DNA of 64,000 nucleotides from positions 372,001-436,000 of the forward strand of contig NC_068562.1 of assembly GCF_022201045.2 (NCBI RefSeq). Reading direction: 5' to 3'. Shown in pieces: positions 1-12,585 of this stretch; the stretch's first letter is position 1, and each line of letters starts with the position of its first letter. Under the pieces are notes generated by a model that did no database searches, was not told where the DNA came from, and saw nothing but the letters and a program-made list of their open reading frames with translations. The DNA is from Citrus sinensis. Taxonomy: Eukaryota; Streptophyta; Magnoliopsida; Sapindales; Rutaceae. Position numbers and translations under genes: made by a program.

Positions 1-505
1 GATGTCCCCTTGCTAGCAGTAGAAAAATGGAGACTGCAAAGAGCTGGTTAACAAAGGAAATGAACTAAAAGTAGCCATTTCTCATTCTCTTAAAATGCCT
101 AGGCATTTAGGGGAAGTAGAAACATTCCAGAATTATTCTCAAGAAAAAAAAAAATCAGAATTCTTGACAGGTCCAATGGAGAATAGTATAGATTAGAAAC
201 TCGATCAAAGAAAATCAAAATGCATCAGACTAACGCTTAAGCTAAGAATGCATTTGAACACAACAGCAACATTTAGCAACTCAGACAATTCCCTCTTCCT
301 AAATGATCCTTTATCCCATTAAAGAGGAACCTAGTGTGAGATTAGTTTTATGCATCCAAGGATCTTTAACAACCATGCTATATAAGATAAAAATCTGAAA
401 AAGGGGAATGATTCTAACCCCTAAGAAATTAATTTGTACCAGTAATACACTCAACAGTAGATAATTGAAGCCTCATTAAATGAATTATAAAAAGAAAAAT
501 ACTAC

Positions 506-656
506 CTCAAAAAGTGAGTCTCCAGTTGTACTCCCAAAGCTGGCATAATAATAATAGATTCTGAAATCACTCAAACATTTAACAAAGTTAAAAGATGAAT
601 ATTTTTCCACATTGCCCCACGGGCATAGTTTAGCTGCCCGCAAATGCGTTTTGCAT
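506..656 (-). CDS. Possible internal exon of the left-edge unidentified gene
   Basis: Read on the minus strand, this stretch is open for about 50 codons (CKTHLRAAKLCPWGNVEKY and onward) and ends at a clean GAG|GTAGTA donor (intron from 505). Two AG acceptors lie just upstream, near 656-670, and I cannot choose between them. It is on the same strand as the exon at 1543-1722 and may be a later exon of that gene. A further possible short exon is 863-906, ending AAG|GTGAGA. No domain is recognised. Transcript evidence is needed to confirm it. Confidence 0.25.
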
Positions 657-1542
657 CTGCGGTCACTTAAGTTCATGTCACAATAGGAGGCAAGGGTTGG
701 TGTTTAGGCGATGAGATTTCACATCCTCAACCAAACCTTTAAAAAATTTAAAAAAAAAAGAGTTATTTTCTAAATCCAAATGATCTTTCATACTATTCCT
801 TGATAAGTGAAACAGAAGTGATGCTTAAAAGCACCGACAAGACCAGTATATCCAGTTCTCACCTTGTTTAACAGGCTTCCAAAGAAACAGCTTAAGAAGG
901 GATGCACTCAAAATAAAGCTCCAGAAAAGAATGGTAACTGATTCGTGCTGTCATTTATGTAGCCACTACATCAGATATCAACACCAACAACTCTCTCATA
1001 ATTACATATTAGTATATTCATTCAATGTTGAGCACTACGGAACAAAAACCCACATGCATTTTCAGGCCATGAAATTAAGAACTAACATCCTAATGCCAAA
1101 GCCCAACTTAGGTTAAAATTTCCAGGTACTTGTCTACTTCCTGTGAAAGTAAGTAGAAAAATAATTCACCGTCATTTATAGCGTAAAGTCACTGTATCAG
1201 ATATCAAGACAATCATCTCTGCAGTGCCATGAATTTGCTTACTCAATTCAATGTGCAGCACAAAATATTAAAAAACCCCACATGTCTTTTCAAATCTTGA
1301 TTCTAAAGCTCACAGTATGATCCCAAAAACCAATTTACATGTAGCGACTTCTCTAATTCCGTAATTTCTAAGAAATTAAGAAGTACGATAATTTTCCAGT
1401 CAACTCAGAAAACAAAAAATTGCGAACTTTAACACAGAGCAACATGAACAGAAGCTCAGATTCACATGAATGTTAACCAAGAACTGAAATTTGCAGCATT
1501 AAAACAAATGGGTGTTGAAAGAAAAAATCGTAAATTTGGTAC

Positions 1543-1722
1543 CTTTGATAGGACAAGAAACACAGCATTTGAAAGGCCAATCACGAGACAGACATAGATA
1601 AAGAAACGACTTGCTCTGCTTCTTCGCACAACTACATGGTGTATGTCAATCGCTTCAACAGGCCATTTAAGTTCACGTCTGTATGTATATTTTCTATTTT
1701 CAATCCAATTTTCACCCACCAT
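1543..1722 (-). CDS. First coding exon of an unidentified gene with one membrane segment (partial)
   Basis: A 60-codon open exon starts at a true ATG (complement of 1720-1722) and ends in phase 0 at an AAG|GTACC donor, with the intron beginning at 1542. The protein opens hydrophilic and basic (VRRSRASR near residues 32-39). A hydrophobic stretch follows at about residues 40-58 (FFIYVCLVIGLSNAVFLVL), so it looks like a signal anchor or single membrane segment with a short cytosolic N-terminus. I do not recognise the family. Later exons should lie between 1542 and the window edge; possible ones are at 863-906 and 506-656, but I could not join them in phase with confidence. The open frame with a good donor supports a real gene; function unknown. 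Confidence 0.4.
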
Positions 1723-2637
1723 TTTGATAATTCACCATTCCTCTGCTCGGTGTTATATTTGCAGAGCATCCATTTGGATTTGATGAAGCAAACGAGGACG
1801 CTTTGTGGGATTCGAGTTTTGGCTCGCCCAACCGAGCGACGTCGTTTCGAATGTTTTCAAAATGAAAATAAAAGATTGATGATATTTTTTGACCTTCCAT
1901 TTACACAGTGGTGATATGGATCCAACTTGTATATATCCGAAGATGAATACGAATCACATAATCCGTAAAATTATTATTATACTGTCCAATGAATTAATGT
2001 CCCAATAGTCAACTCTTAACAATATTTTTTAACTTTTTTTTTTCTAAAATGAAATTCTAATATTTGAGTTGAAATTTCCATATCTAAAAATTCTCCAACT
2101 TTTATGGTGCCACTGAATTTTCATTTTAATTAAAAAATTAAAATTTGATTTAATTATTAATTTACAATTATTATTATGTAATTCGAAGTGAAAATTGAAA
2201 AATGTCCGAAACATCTTTAACAAACAAATGAGTAACACTCGCTGTGGAAAGCAGAAGGTGATTGAATCTCACAACTCAGCTAAGAAGCAAATGGTTTCAA
2301 CACATGGGCATGAAATATAAAATATTTTCATTTCCCTTGGTAAAAGCCAAAAATGGGTCACCCCACCATCATCGTTACATAACATTGCACCAAGACCATC
2401 CCAAAGGCAAATCTGGAGATTCACTCTAATGCATTATGTAAAACACAAAAGCCAATTCAAAATGATCAAGCCAAGCCAAGCCAAGCCCTACTGGAAAAGG
2501 GTCCATTCTTTAGCTTAGAAACCAACCAGCTCATTAGGTTTTGGTGTAATCAAACAAGAAGATGAAGCTCAAGCATCACGGCATGATAGTTGGATAGACA
2601 AGGCTTTGTCGGAGAGATTAATGGAACAGAATGAGTG
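1723..2637. other. Intergenic: promoter of the left-edge gene and 3' flank of WOX13
   Basis: AT-rich sequence with no convincing open frame. The part nearest 1723-1950 should hold the 5' UTR and promoter of the left-edge gene, and the part just below 2638 the 3' UTR of WOX13. A short run of the pentamer CCAAG occurs near 2471-2487. Nothing else was seen. Confidence 0.5.
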
Positions 2638-4803
2638 TCAACCAGCCATGCTGTAGTCTTCTGCATGATCATAAAGATTATAGCTCCCTGGCATTCCACC
2701 CATCTTTCCTGTTAAATGATCATCTCCTGCATCATCAAGTAAGTTTGGACGTAAATAAGAACCAGGCCGTCATTTAGAATTTAGAGTTGCATCATTAACA
2801 AGACAGTAAGCAATGGGAAAGTCATGTTTCTAACTCTCTATACCATGCTTGTGCTTGATTTTGAAAGCGCAACAACCAACAGCTAATGTGTGATATCTAA
2901 ATTTAATTGCTTTACTTTCTCTCTAGACATGTACTTCCCAGCAACCTCTCACCCTCAATGTCACCCATTATTTGACAGCTAGACATTAATTCCAATGTAC
3001 AACAACTCCAAACATACCTATATATATGTATATAACTCCAATCTCATAAAATAATTATTATATCCACTTATTTATGGTATGTGATAATCTTAATTAGAGA
3101 ATTAACTTCATATGAACAAACCAACCATTCTGCCTACACACACACACACAGAGACATGTGTATCTAATAAAGCAGCAAGATCACATTCAGAACCTACCTA
3201 CCTGGCCACCGAAAAAGCATGCATATAAATTGACTTGATATAATTAATAGTTCAGTAGAAATTAAGAAATCCACTTCTTGCATATGCGACTGCACCTATA
3301 GGGAAATAAATTTGGCCTAGCTAAATAGAGCAAACGTTAAAAGAAAATTAATAGAATTAATTGCACAACTAGTAATTAATTAATCAATTAATTTGTTTCA
3401 TCAAAGCGAGTAGTGGCTTATAATTAACTAGTGTATTTCTTGTTTATTGTTTACAAACCATAACTGTGATTGTATATATGCATGTAAATTTAAAAATGAA
3501 GTGATAGAAAATATAGGTGTTATGTAGAAAATAAGCTAATTATAATAGACAAAATAGAACGAGCTTCTTCTGCTTACTCGGATTATTAGAAAACACACCC
3601 AAGAAATGCAATTGAGAGGAAGAAATGTCGGCAGGGGTGTGAAAGCACATAGGGTCATCATCATCACGAGGCCTTGGAGTCGGAGGGAGGTTGCGTAAGT
3701 GTTGAGGTTGAGAGGTAGAATGAGCAGAAGAAAGATTCTCTGGTTTAGTGGTCTTGTGTTCGTCATGCAGCAGCAGAGAATCAACCTCAGTCTCTACTTC
3801 TGAATCAGCACCACCAGCACCAGCACCAGCACCACCACCACCACCATTATGAAGAGTGTTGGCAGAAGAAGACACTAACTGCTTCCTTTTGGATCGAGCA
3901 CGCCTATTTTGGAACCAATTGTAGACATTAGTTTCGGAGATTTGGCCGTGCTGACTGAGTTCAACTGTAATCTCTTTGATCTTTTGCTTGCTTGGAGTCC
4001 CAGTCCCTTGATCAAAAATGCTCTCCAGAATTTGAAGCTGAACTGGAGTTGGAGTCCATCTCTGTCTGGCACTGATCTTGTGCCCACCACCAGATGTCAT
4101 TAATGGGTCACAGTATATATTCCCCAGCCGCCCTCCTGCATGCGCGGCGCGCAATTCTTTATTAACAAATTAAACAAGACCACTACTCTAGAGTCTAGAT
4201 ATATATACAATAAATTAATATACCCCTTTTTATTTATTTGTAAAACAAAAGTATTAATTATATGTGAATATTCCTAAACCATCATCATGTTCATCATCGA
4301 TTGTGTATGAAGTAATTGATTAATAGACTCCTCCTCCTCCTCCTCCTCATCATCCTCTTGTAGATGATGAAGATGACATGTTTAAGAGAATTGCTAAAAC
4401 ACACAAAATCTAGATGCTCGAGAATTAATTTATTTAATTTGAACTTCTCACATACCGGAGACAAGCAGAATTGAAATAATGAAAAAGTGAATGCAGTAGC
4501 GTTAATCCGCCAAATTAAAGAAAAAAAAAATAACAGAAAAAGAGAGAGAGTAAAGAGACCTGCTGCTGCAAGATCTTGGTGGGCAGAGAGTGATTTATGC
4601 ATCTCAACAAGTTGCTCGCAAATAGTAGCATAGACAGCAATCTGCTTCCTCAAAGTCTCGAGTTGCTCATCAGTCATCACTTTCACATACATTACTCCAT
4701 TTACAACGTTATTATTATCATTCTCTCCTCCTCTCTGGTTCTGGTTCTGGTTCTGGGTTTGGGTCTCCTGCTGCGCTGCTTCTCTAATATTATCCCACTC
4801 CAT
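2638..4803 (-). CDS. WOX13: WUSCHEL-related homeobox transcription factor, WOX13 clade
   Basis: Three coding exons on the minus strand: 4560-4803, 3578-4135 and 2638-2726. They join in frame to give 296 residues, a little over the usual WOX13 size. Exon 1 carries the clade's N-terminal signature ([20 protein letters not shown]). The WOX-type homeodomain spans about residues 104-167, with [13 protein letters not shown] in helix 1 and [16 protein letters not shown] in the recognition helix. The short last exon encodes the conserved C-terminal tail ending [13 protein letters not shown]. Family members are nuclear DNA-binding regulators of growth and cell state; that role is inferred from family. 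Local expansions include a Gln/Asn run near residue 15-25 and a Gly/Ala run just after the homeodomain. The ATG at 4803 starts MEWDN, matching the family start. Introns are 4136-4559 and 2727-3577. Confidence 0.93.
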
Positions 4804-5022
4804 CCAATCTTTCGTTCACACTGCCTCCAAATATATCTCTCTTCACTGCCCTGATCGATCTGCCCACGTCCACGCACTTTATTATTATTATTATTATTAT
4901 TATTCAGAAAAAGGAGAGAGAAAGTTAAAGTCAGGCGAAGCGAGTTGAAATTAAATGACAAAAAAAAAGAAAAGCAAAGAAAAAAGAGAAAAACGACAAA
5001 GAAGAGTAGAAGACAATGAAAA

Positions 5023-5057
<35 letters not shown>

Positions 5058-5070
5058 AATAAAATAAAAG
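4804..5070 (-). promoter_or_regulatory. WOX13 upstream region with two microsatellites
   Basis: Sequence just 5' of the WOX13 start, expected to hold its 5' UTR and proximal promoter. It contains an (ATT)n run at about 4879-4904 and an (AAAT)n run at about 5019-5067. Both are likely to vary in length between individuals. No TATA box is asserted. Confidence 0.4.
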
Positions 5071-7166
5071 AGAGTAGTTGGCGTGTGAGAAAGTTGATCG
5101 ATCGATTATTATTATTATGGGCCGGGGTTGTGGAATTGTGTGTCCCCTCCTGCGTATTTTAGCATTAGCTCTCCTGCTCTGTTTTTTGTCTTCTCCTCTT
5201 CTTCTTCTTCTTCAATTTATCTTCCTTTCTCTCTCGTGGTTGGGGGCCTCTCGTTCTTCAAAATGTAATAAATAGTCTCGTTTCACTTAACGGTCATAAA
5301 CCGTGAACATTGAAGCCATTAACCGTTTTTGGAAATATCAATATTTTAATCCTTATTTTTCTACCGGCAATTTTCTTGATTACCATATTTAATTTAATTG
5401 TTTCGTTTCAATTATATTTCCTTTTTTATATAGAAAACCAAACCATACCAACCCCCCCCCCCTGCCCGCCCCAAAAAAAAAAAAAAAAAAAATAGCCGTT
5501 ACCTTATTGATACTCAAATATTAAATTTTGAGTAATTTTTATATCTTCCACCAAAGTATGCGGCATTCTTACATTTTTGTATGTGAATCAAATTATGATA
5601 TATATCATATTATAATAACCCAACCTTCAAAACGAAAGTAATCAATTACTTGGAAGTAACGATATTTTTCTTAAAGCAACACCAACTAAGCCAAAAAAAA
5701 AAAAAAATGAAAATGACTGGGATTTTAAAGGTGGGAAACAGTGCTGCGGTTACGTGATCAGCTAATGAAGCAGTGGTGAGTGCTTCTGACGGCAATCCCA
5801 AACATTCCCTAACGCGCAACGGGGCAAAAGCAGCAGCAAGATTAAATGCAATGCAAAAGGTGGCCGAGGCCCCTAGGTGTTTTAGAGAACCGTGCCGACT
5901 CTGCCATTCTTCATTTTTCAATTACAATACGATTGGATTTCTCTACCTAAGTAGTAAGTACGTACATTCTTCACAAATTGAGCCCCACAGTCAGGACTGT
6001 ACCTTACATTTAATAATGTAAGGTAGCAGCTCCCATTATAAGGTTGTCAGAAGTACGTTTTTTCACGTCATAAATGAAAATGATTACTATCCGAACAAGC
6101 CACCTGTCCTTCACTTACTTGATTTCAATCTTCCTTAATTAGGTCGGTTCCCAATTCTCTCACACTGACAATTACACTCCAACGAATTTAAAATTTAAAA
6201 AAAAAAAACATTTTCAAGAACAAATTAAAACAGAATAAATGCTGGCTGGCTTTTTCCAATAAGATGTAGTACAATCTTATCCTAACTTGAATTAGGACAT
6301 GATCTTATCCGAAATGTCCATCCATGCATGTGATTGTTGATCATTGATACCATGTGAGAGATGTTATTTGTGATTGATGCGTGCGTGCATGCATGCTCGA
6401 CGTGATGAATTTGGATTCGTCTTAATGTGATCTTATATCCCGCCTCCTTTGATTAGATTCATTGATTTGACAAAACCCTTTTGGGGATTTTTAACAAGGC
6501 TCTCATGTGTGAGTTCAATTTTTCTTTTGGAAAAATTAGGGATTTGCATGTGCACCGAAAACGCATGGTCGTTTCGTGACCGGGTCAAAAGTTGAGAGAG
6601 TCTGAAACCAGGCTCATTTCCACAAGTCAATGCAGAGAACCGAATCATTTTTATCATCAATAACGTCAAAGAAAGGAGAAAGAAAGAAAGAAAGAAATTA
6701 ATGCTTTAGATCGATCGATTGATGAAAAATCAATGCCATATTGCTGCTGGTGCTGTACGTGTGGCTTACACATTTAACAACACGCCGGCGCACAGATTGA
6801 CAAAATTCAAAGTGCATGCATGTTGTATTGTTTGTTCCGGATTTCGTTGGTGGAAGTTTGGAGAGAATTAAGATGAATGACGCTGTAGGATTAGGAAGGA
6901 AGGAGGCTAAGTAGTAGTAGAACAGTAACAGACTAACAGTGGTGTGGACTGTGGAGCAAATATAATATAGGAAAAAGTTTCTTAGTTTTGGTCTGTGGAT
7001 GTGGCCCCTACGCCAGCGGACCCCAAACGCCCGCAAATTAAGCCGGGCATGACAAACTGTTATGGTCTAATCTCTAGTCTCTAGAATTAATGTCGCTGTT
7101 CTATTTGGAGCTTATTATTGTGGACGCTAATATATGAATTCGGTGCATTATGAACTATGCCAACAA

Positions 7167-7214
<48 letters not shown>

Positions 7215-8591
7215 TTTAATGTATTACTTTTTTATCTTTTAGTGTTTAAAATCCTTTTTTTTCTTGTCTTTTAGCATCCACATATGAAAAACTTTTTTAT
7301 AGACTAGTTTTATATATTTCATTCTTTCGTAGATTTGAAATTTGATTGATTGATCGAACCCAAGTTATGATTATAGAATTCTTTTGGGGTCTTTCGTTTT
7401 CTTGGATTCTTAATGCACCATAAGAAAAGAATGATTTGTTGTAACCAAACAAGCGGATCATTACAAATCTACAACTAAAGTGCAAAGATTAAAAGCAAAG
7501 CACCCCGGTCGCCCCAGTTCATTTGCACTATTTGCTATTTGGAGGTGAATTATCCTATTTGTTATGATACATAATTGCATTGTGGGCCTTTACCTTGCCT
7601 TTGCATTTTCCAAATAAAATGAGTTATGATAGCTTATCCTAGACACAAATAAAATAAAAATAAAAATTAATTACATAATGATTATATTTATTAATTAAAA
7701 TTAAATTAAAGTTTGATGCGATCTTCATCTACTCGTCGACTGGAAACTATATACATTGCGAATGGCTTTGGACAAAGCCTAATAATCAATATACAGTATA
7801 CAGGCAGCAGCAACGATCACGAGTTCGAGTTCATCATCAGACTCCCTCAATCAGTCATTAGTGTTGTCAGATATATATGTCATTGTCTGAATTCAACAGT
7901 CCGGTATTGTTGTCGTGCCCAGCATTCCAATCATGTTCTTTGTTGAGACACGTTAACAAGAACAACATGAACGTATGTGAATCGGTAACATCTTTATTAT
8001 GTTAAAGCAGCAAACACCAATGAACTTGTGATCATGCAACTCGTGTGGTGGTACCAGCAGCTGCATCTCGGTGATGCTGCAACACAGAAAATAATAAGAG
8101 GAACGCCACTGAAGAAGGCATATCGATTTGCTGGGATAAGTGTGTGAAATAAGCAAAGCTTCTCCCTGTAGTGTATTTACTAATATCTTGAACGTTCAAG
8201 CATCAGACTGGATGATAGCCATCCAGCAAGTGGTCATATAAATAATAGAAACACCTAATTATACTCTTGCATTGCACATACAATACATACATATAGCCTC
8301 GATAATTAGTTATCCAATCCTATTCTACAAACACCAATGAACAACGTATATACATACATGCACATGCCGACTCCCGCATCAACAACTCGGAACAACTCGT
8401 TCCTGTTATGAAAATATTAAAAATGTCTAGTTTAACACTACCGTGTAAGTAATCATGCGTATACCCACCCCCGATGAACTAGCCGTCCTTTGACAAGCCT
8501 TCTTTTCTTTGCTGTTTTGGGTTCGCCCCTTGGCTACTGACCATGAAAATCATCACTTCTTATGATGTCAATACGTCAGGTAATGGAACCA
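5071..8591. other. Long gene-poor intergenic region
   Basis: About 3.5 kb with no gene I can support. It holds a poly-C then poly-A tract at about 5449-5492, an (AT)20 run at 7171-7211, short GAAA and ATCGATCG-like runs near 6670-6720, and TGCATGCA-type palindromes near 6380-6396. Small open frames here (for example the antisense pair around 5646-6021) lack splice context and family similarity. The last few hundred bases before 8592 should be the 3' UTR of the TRM-like gene. Confidence 0.5.
7171..7211. repeat. (AT)n microsatellite
   Basis: About 20 uninterrupted AT units in intergenic sequence between WOX13 and the TRM-like gene; self-complementary and likely length-variable. Confidence 0.9.
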
Positions 8592-11500
8592 TTACAATTG
8601 CATATCCTTCAGAATTTCCTCAATCAATTCCCTGATGATGGCACACTCCACTTCCCTCCCCAAAGAATTAATCCCTTCATCCATCAAGCCAGACCAAGGG
8701 GCCAATCCCAAATCCTGTGCCACCATGCTATCAAGAGCGTGGTAAGATCGGTCAGCTGGAGGGTACAAATATACACTAATAATTTCCCATACTGAATTCA
8801 ATAATTTTCTTCCACGTGGAGGTGGCAACATGGAAGAATTAATAATCTTCCTCCTGAAGCTAGACATGGTCACAGGCGGTCCCAGCAACGTCGAGAGTGC
8901 TTCATTCAACAAATCTAGTAAAATTCTGCGCTCTGCCTTCTTCTCAATGTGATCCTTTAACGTATTGTCATTCTCTTCGGCCACTTTTCTGTAAGATTCT
9001 TCCACCTTTTCAAAGATACCGCTGCTGATAGGCTTTGCAAGCGGGTCCCACCTAGATAAAGATTTGTCAGACGAGCCGTCATAAAAACCAGAAGCAACAA
9101 GTAGGTCTTGTATGTAAGCTTCTGCTTGATCCTCTAAATCAAGTAATTCCAACTCAGTAGCATCCTCTTCAATTGACATGTCCTCTGGCCCATTATCAAG
9201 TTCATTCAGTTGCCTCCGCAGCTCTGTATAATCAACAAATTACCAAACAAGAAAAAAGAATTTCACAAATCAGCATGCCTTTGTATTGAGTAGTAGTACA
9301 GTTTCAGTTCACATTTGGTGCCTAAGATAATTAGCCATTCAGTAAAAGCCTCACTAAATTCATGCATGCACGCACGCATTTGCAGCTTCAAAACTCTCAT
9401 AATGACGTAATATGCATAAAAGCTCTAGAGAGAATAGTTTCCATACCATTCAGATTAGAGCTAATGTCTCTGAAAACCTGAGGTACAGCATCGTCTTCTC
9501 CCAAAGTTACATCCGGTGTTGATATTGGGCTGAGATAATCCGTTTTCCTCCAAATATCATCTTGAGGGCTACTGCACACAGATGCAGGGCTAGGTGGCAC
9601 TTCAGTGGAGTTCTCCTAAGACCACATCAGAGCACAAGTTAATTTGGAGCAACCAGAGATGGACATTTGATTCCGTAGTACAAAAATAAAAGAATAAGTT
9701 TTTCTTACGTGTCTTTCGCCTACGTTCATAATTACTGTTGGTCCACTCATGATATCTCTTCCATGGTCATATTCAGCCCCATGAGATTCCATCATTGACT
9801 GAATCTTCTTGCCAAATAGCCTTCGCCTAAGTGTAAAACTGTATCGAAAATTGGAGACTTTTTCTCTGAAATTAAACTTTTCTTTTTTCCTTCTTCTGAC
9901 ATCTACTGAAAAATTGTCAATGGCTTCATGTTTCCTCCTGATCTGAGCACCAGTTAAAATATGACGGTCCTCAAGAAGAAGCTGACCGAATGATGTTCCT
10001 GATACAGGAGCTGACAAAGACCTTATGAGATTCCTCGGAGACGACTCTCTATTGAAAACTCCATTGTCATCTCCATGCCTGAAAGATCTGGTTTGCATTT
10101 CTTGTTCATCTTTCTCAATTTCCCAGTGCTTCCACTCATTTCCAGCCAATGATGTGTCTCCCAATTGCTTTAATCTGATTCTTTCCTTATCTAGCACAGA
10201 AGATTTCGATCTGCCACTGACAACTGCGGGACTGTCTGCATGTATTTCTCTCTTAAGAACATTCCTTAATCTCTCTGACAGGAATCTCCTCGTACCCATG
10301 TTAATGAACTCCGGGGAGCCTGGACCATTGGCCTGAATTTCAGTTCTATATGATCCCATTGATTCTGATCGAACAAGATTCGCTCCAAGGTCCCTACTAC
10401 AAACACTCTCTCTGATGTGCTTTGCTATGTGCCTAGCAATTTGTTTTGGATCTGATGGTTTTTCACTGAAAGGGGTTTCAATTCCACTTCCTCGGGCAAC
10501 TGAACCCTTTTTAAGAGTTTTACCTTGAAGTTCACATTTCAGTCGTTCCTTCACTTCTTCAAGAAAATCTTCTATACTACATCTTCCCTCTAAAGTGTCC
10601 AAAGCACTAGTCCGGCAGTCTTCATGGTCATGCATCCTATCAGGACCAGGCTTCAAGATCACTATCCTGGTGGGAGCACTGTCCCATTTGTCATCATAAT
10701 TCATCATGTAGGTTGGCTCAAAGTCTATACTTTTGCTTCTGCTTCGCAGAGGAAGGGATTCCTTTTGACCAGTTGGGAATAGTTCCGATTTATGTCTGTG
10801 GTGTTGTGTTTCGTAAGATGTTGATTTTGATGCTAAACTTTTAGGTTCCCCGGGCTTCTCTCTTCCAGTCATCCGAGAACTTGCATAAACTGCCATTTTT
10901 TCCTTGTTGAGGTTCTCTTGGGCAAGCTTCTGCATAGGAATGCCCTCAAGTTCAGCTAACTTTGAACATTCCCTAAACCTGGCTGCCTGCCATGCCTCAA
11001 ACTCTTTCTTGAACTTTTGCAGTTCCTCTTCTTGTGGATGTTCTCTGGGCCTCGGCTTTTCAAAATCCTGGTGACTTCTCCATCTATCAGCTTCTCTGTC
11101 TCTGCAAGGGTAAAATGAGTCAATCTGTATCTGCCTGGAAGAAGCCGGGTTAGAAGGGACATGAGCAACTGAGCTCCTTCCATTCCTTTCCTTTTTCAAA
11201 GACTTAATTCCCGAGTGATCATTCTTTTTTCCAATTGGATGAACTACAGATTTTGCTTCGAGTGGTAACACGTCCATACCCATCAGTCTGGCCACAATGC
11301 TAGGTGCATATTGTCTGGTATTAGTCCTATTGGATTGTTTTGATATTTCCTCATTAATCAACTTCTTCATTGGAACGTCAGTTGGATAAGAGTTATTTTC
11401 AGGCCAATCTTCTTCCAGTGTGTAAGAATACTGAATCATGGAAAAACAAATTTAAAGTTGTAAGTGGAGAGAGAGATTGTTAGAAATTTTATCAGAATCA

Positions 11501-12585
11501 CATCACTAGATTGAATTGGAATTGTTCACTTACTCATAGAACTAAATCTGACTCAGATTTGCAATAGAAAAGCCAAATGCAAAAATTAAGGTAAATTAAC
11601 TACTATGATCAAGACACTGAAAATTTGAGTTATGCAACTGGAAAATGTGAAAGATAATATAAATGTCTAACTCTTAAGGCAAGGCCGGTCCTATGTCATT
11701 CTTTCGTGCACAAGAGAGGCAAGACCTTCCAAAAGATGATAAATTATTCTACATCAAACGAAGAATTGAATTAAAGAAATAGCTTCTCAAATCGACTGTA
11801 AAAGTCAAAAACCAAAACATAGTTTTGCCCTCGATAATCAAGAGGAACCATCTCTAAACATCTTGAAGTCCGACAAAATAGTCCTTTCCAGCTAACAGCC
11901 TAATCTCAGCCATCATGTTATGCATTACACAAAAGCCACACAGACAAGATTCACATTTCAACAAAATGAGAAAACCTTTATATGTTAGAACTCAGATGAC
12001 GGATTGAAACGTTACCGGCACATCTCCCAGAACACTATAGCTCTTAGAAGTTTCTGCTTGCAACTCCAAACTATTTCGAGGAGCTTCCAGGCCTGCACAG
12101 CAGTTGAATCAACAAATTACTCTTCCAAGCCAGGAAATTTGCAAAAAGATTGAGAAAAAAACTGAATACTACCATTGTTAATACAATGAGCTAAAAAAAA
12201 TCCTAAAACAAATTTAAATCCCTGACTTGGAATTTTCTCCTTAAAATTCGTAATTGTTGGGATAGATCATCATATATTCCTTGAAATCAAGAAGCTTCTT
12301 CATTGCAACTCAGAAAGGAAATATTCAATCAACTTTAGAGCACCACTCATTGGAAACAAAAGTCTTTGAGGACCCTCTACCAGGTCATTCTTGGGAGGGG
12401 GGGCCCCGGGGGTTGGGGGGTGTGTGGAAGAGGGGTTTGTGTCTAGGAAATAAGGCACCTTTAGACAATGAATAGAAGAGCATTAGAAATAAATAATACA
12501 TACCATCATCATTTTTCTTATGTGTATGAATTTTCCTGGCCATACTGCTCTGGTTGAAGTCAAAAAGGTGCAATAAGCCTCCCAT
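8592..12585 (-). CDS. TRM/LONGIFOLIA-like protein with DUF3741 motif and C-terminal DUF4378
   Basis: Five coding exons on the minus strand: 12504-12585, 12016-12092, 9709-11430, 9447-9615 and 8592-9223. They close in frame at 893 residues. Features in order: a short N-terminal motif (GGLLHLFDFN), a DUF3741-type motif VARLMGMDVLP at residues 99-109, a long basic and charged disordered middle, the conserved block ENSTEVPPSPASVCSSP at the start of exon 4, and a C-terminal DUF4378 domain over about the last 160 residues (acidic ELLDLEDQAEAYIQDLLVAS, then REVECAIIRELIEEIL). Relatives, the TON1-recruiting-motif proteins, bind cortical microtubules and affect organ elongation; that role here is by family only. 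The ATG at 12585 is the first in frame; the upstream TTG is not used. A 5' UTR intron is supported (12696-13454, donor GTAAGC), with a noncoding first exon from 13455 upward. Intron 12093-12503 contains a G-rich tract. Confidence 0.9.
12390..12430 (+). other. G-rich tract with quadruplex potential inside a TRM-like intron
   Basis: The plus strand has four or more runs of three to seven G within about 35 bases, broken by a CCCC. It lies in the intron between coding exons 1 and 2 of the minus-strand TRM-like gene, so the pre-mRNA is C-rich here and the template strand carries the G runs. Confidence 0.6.

Noticed and set aside
1712-1914. Opposed small frames around the left-edge gene start
   Set aside because: They overlap on both strands in the probable promoter and 5' UTR and show no similarity.
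5646-6021. Overlapping open frames on both strands, one rich in Ala and Leu
   Set aside because: No family similarity, no splice or promoter context; they shadow each other.
8040-8110. Possible miR172-like hairpin (GGTGATGCTGCAACA)
   Set aside because: Only part of the mature sequence matches and no complementary arm was found.
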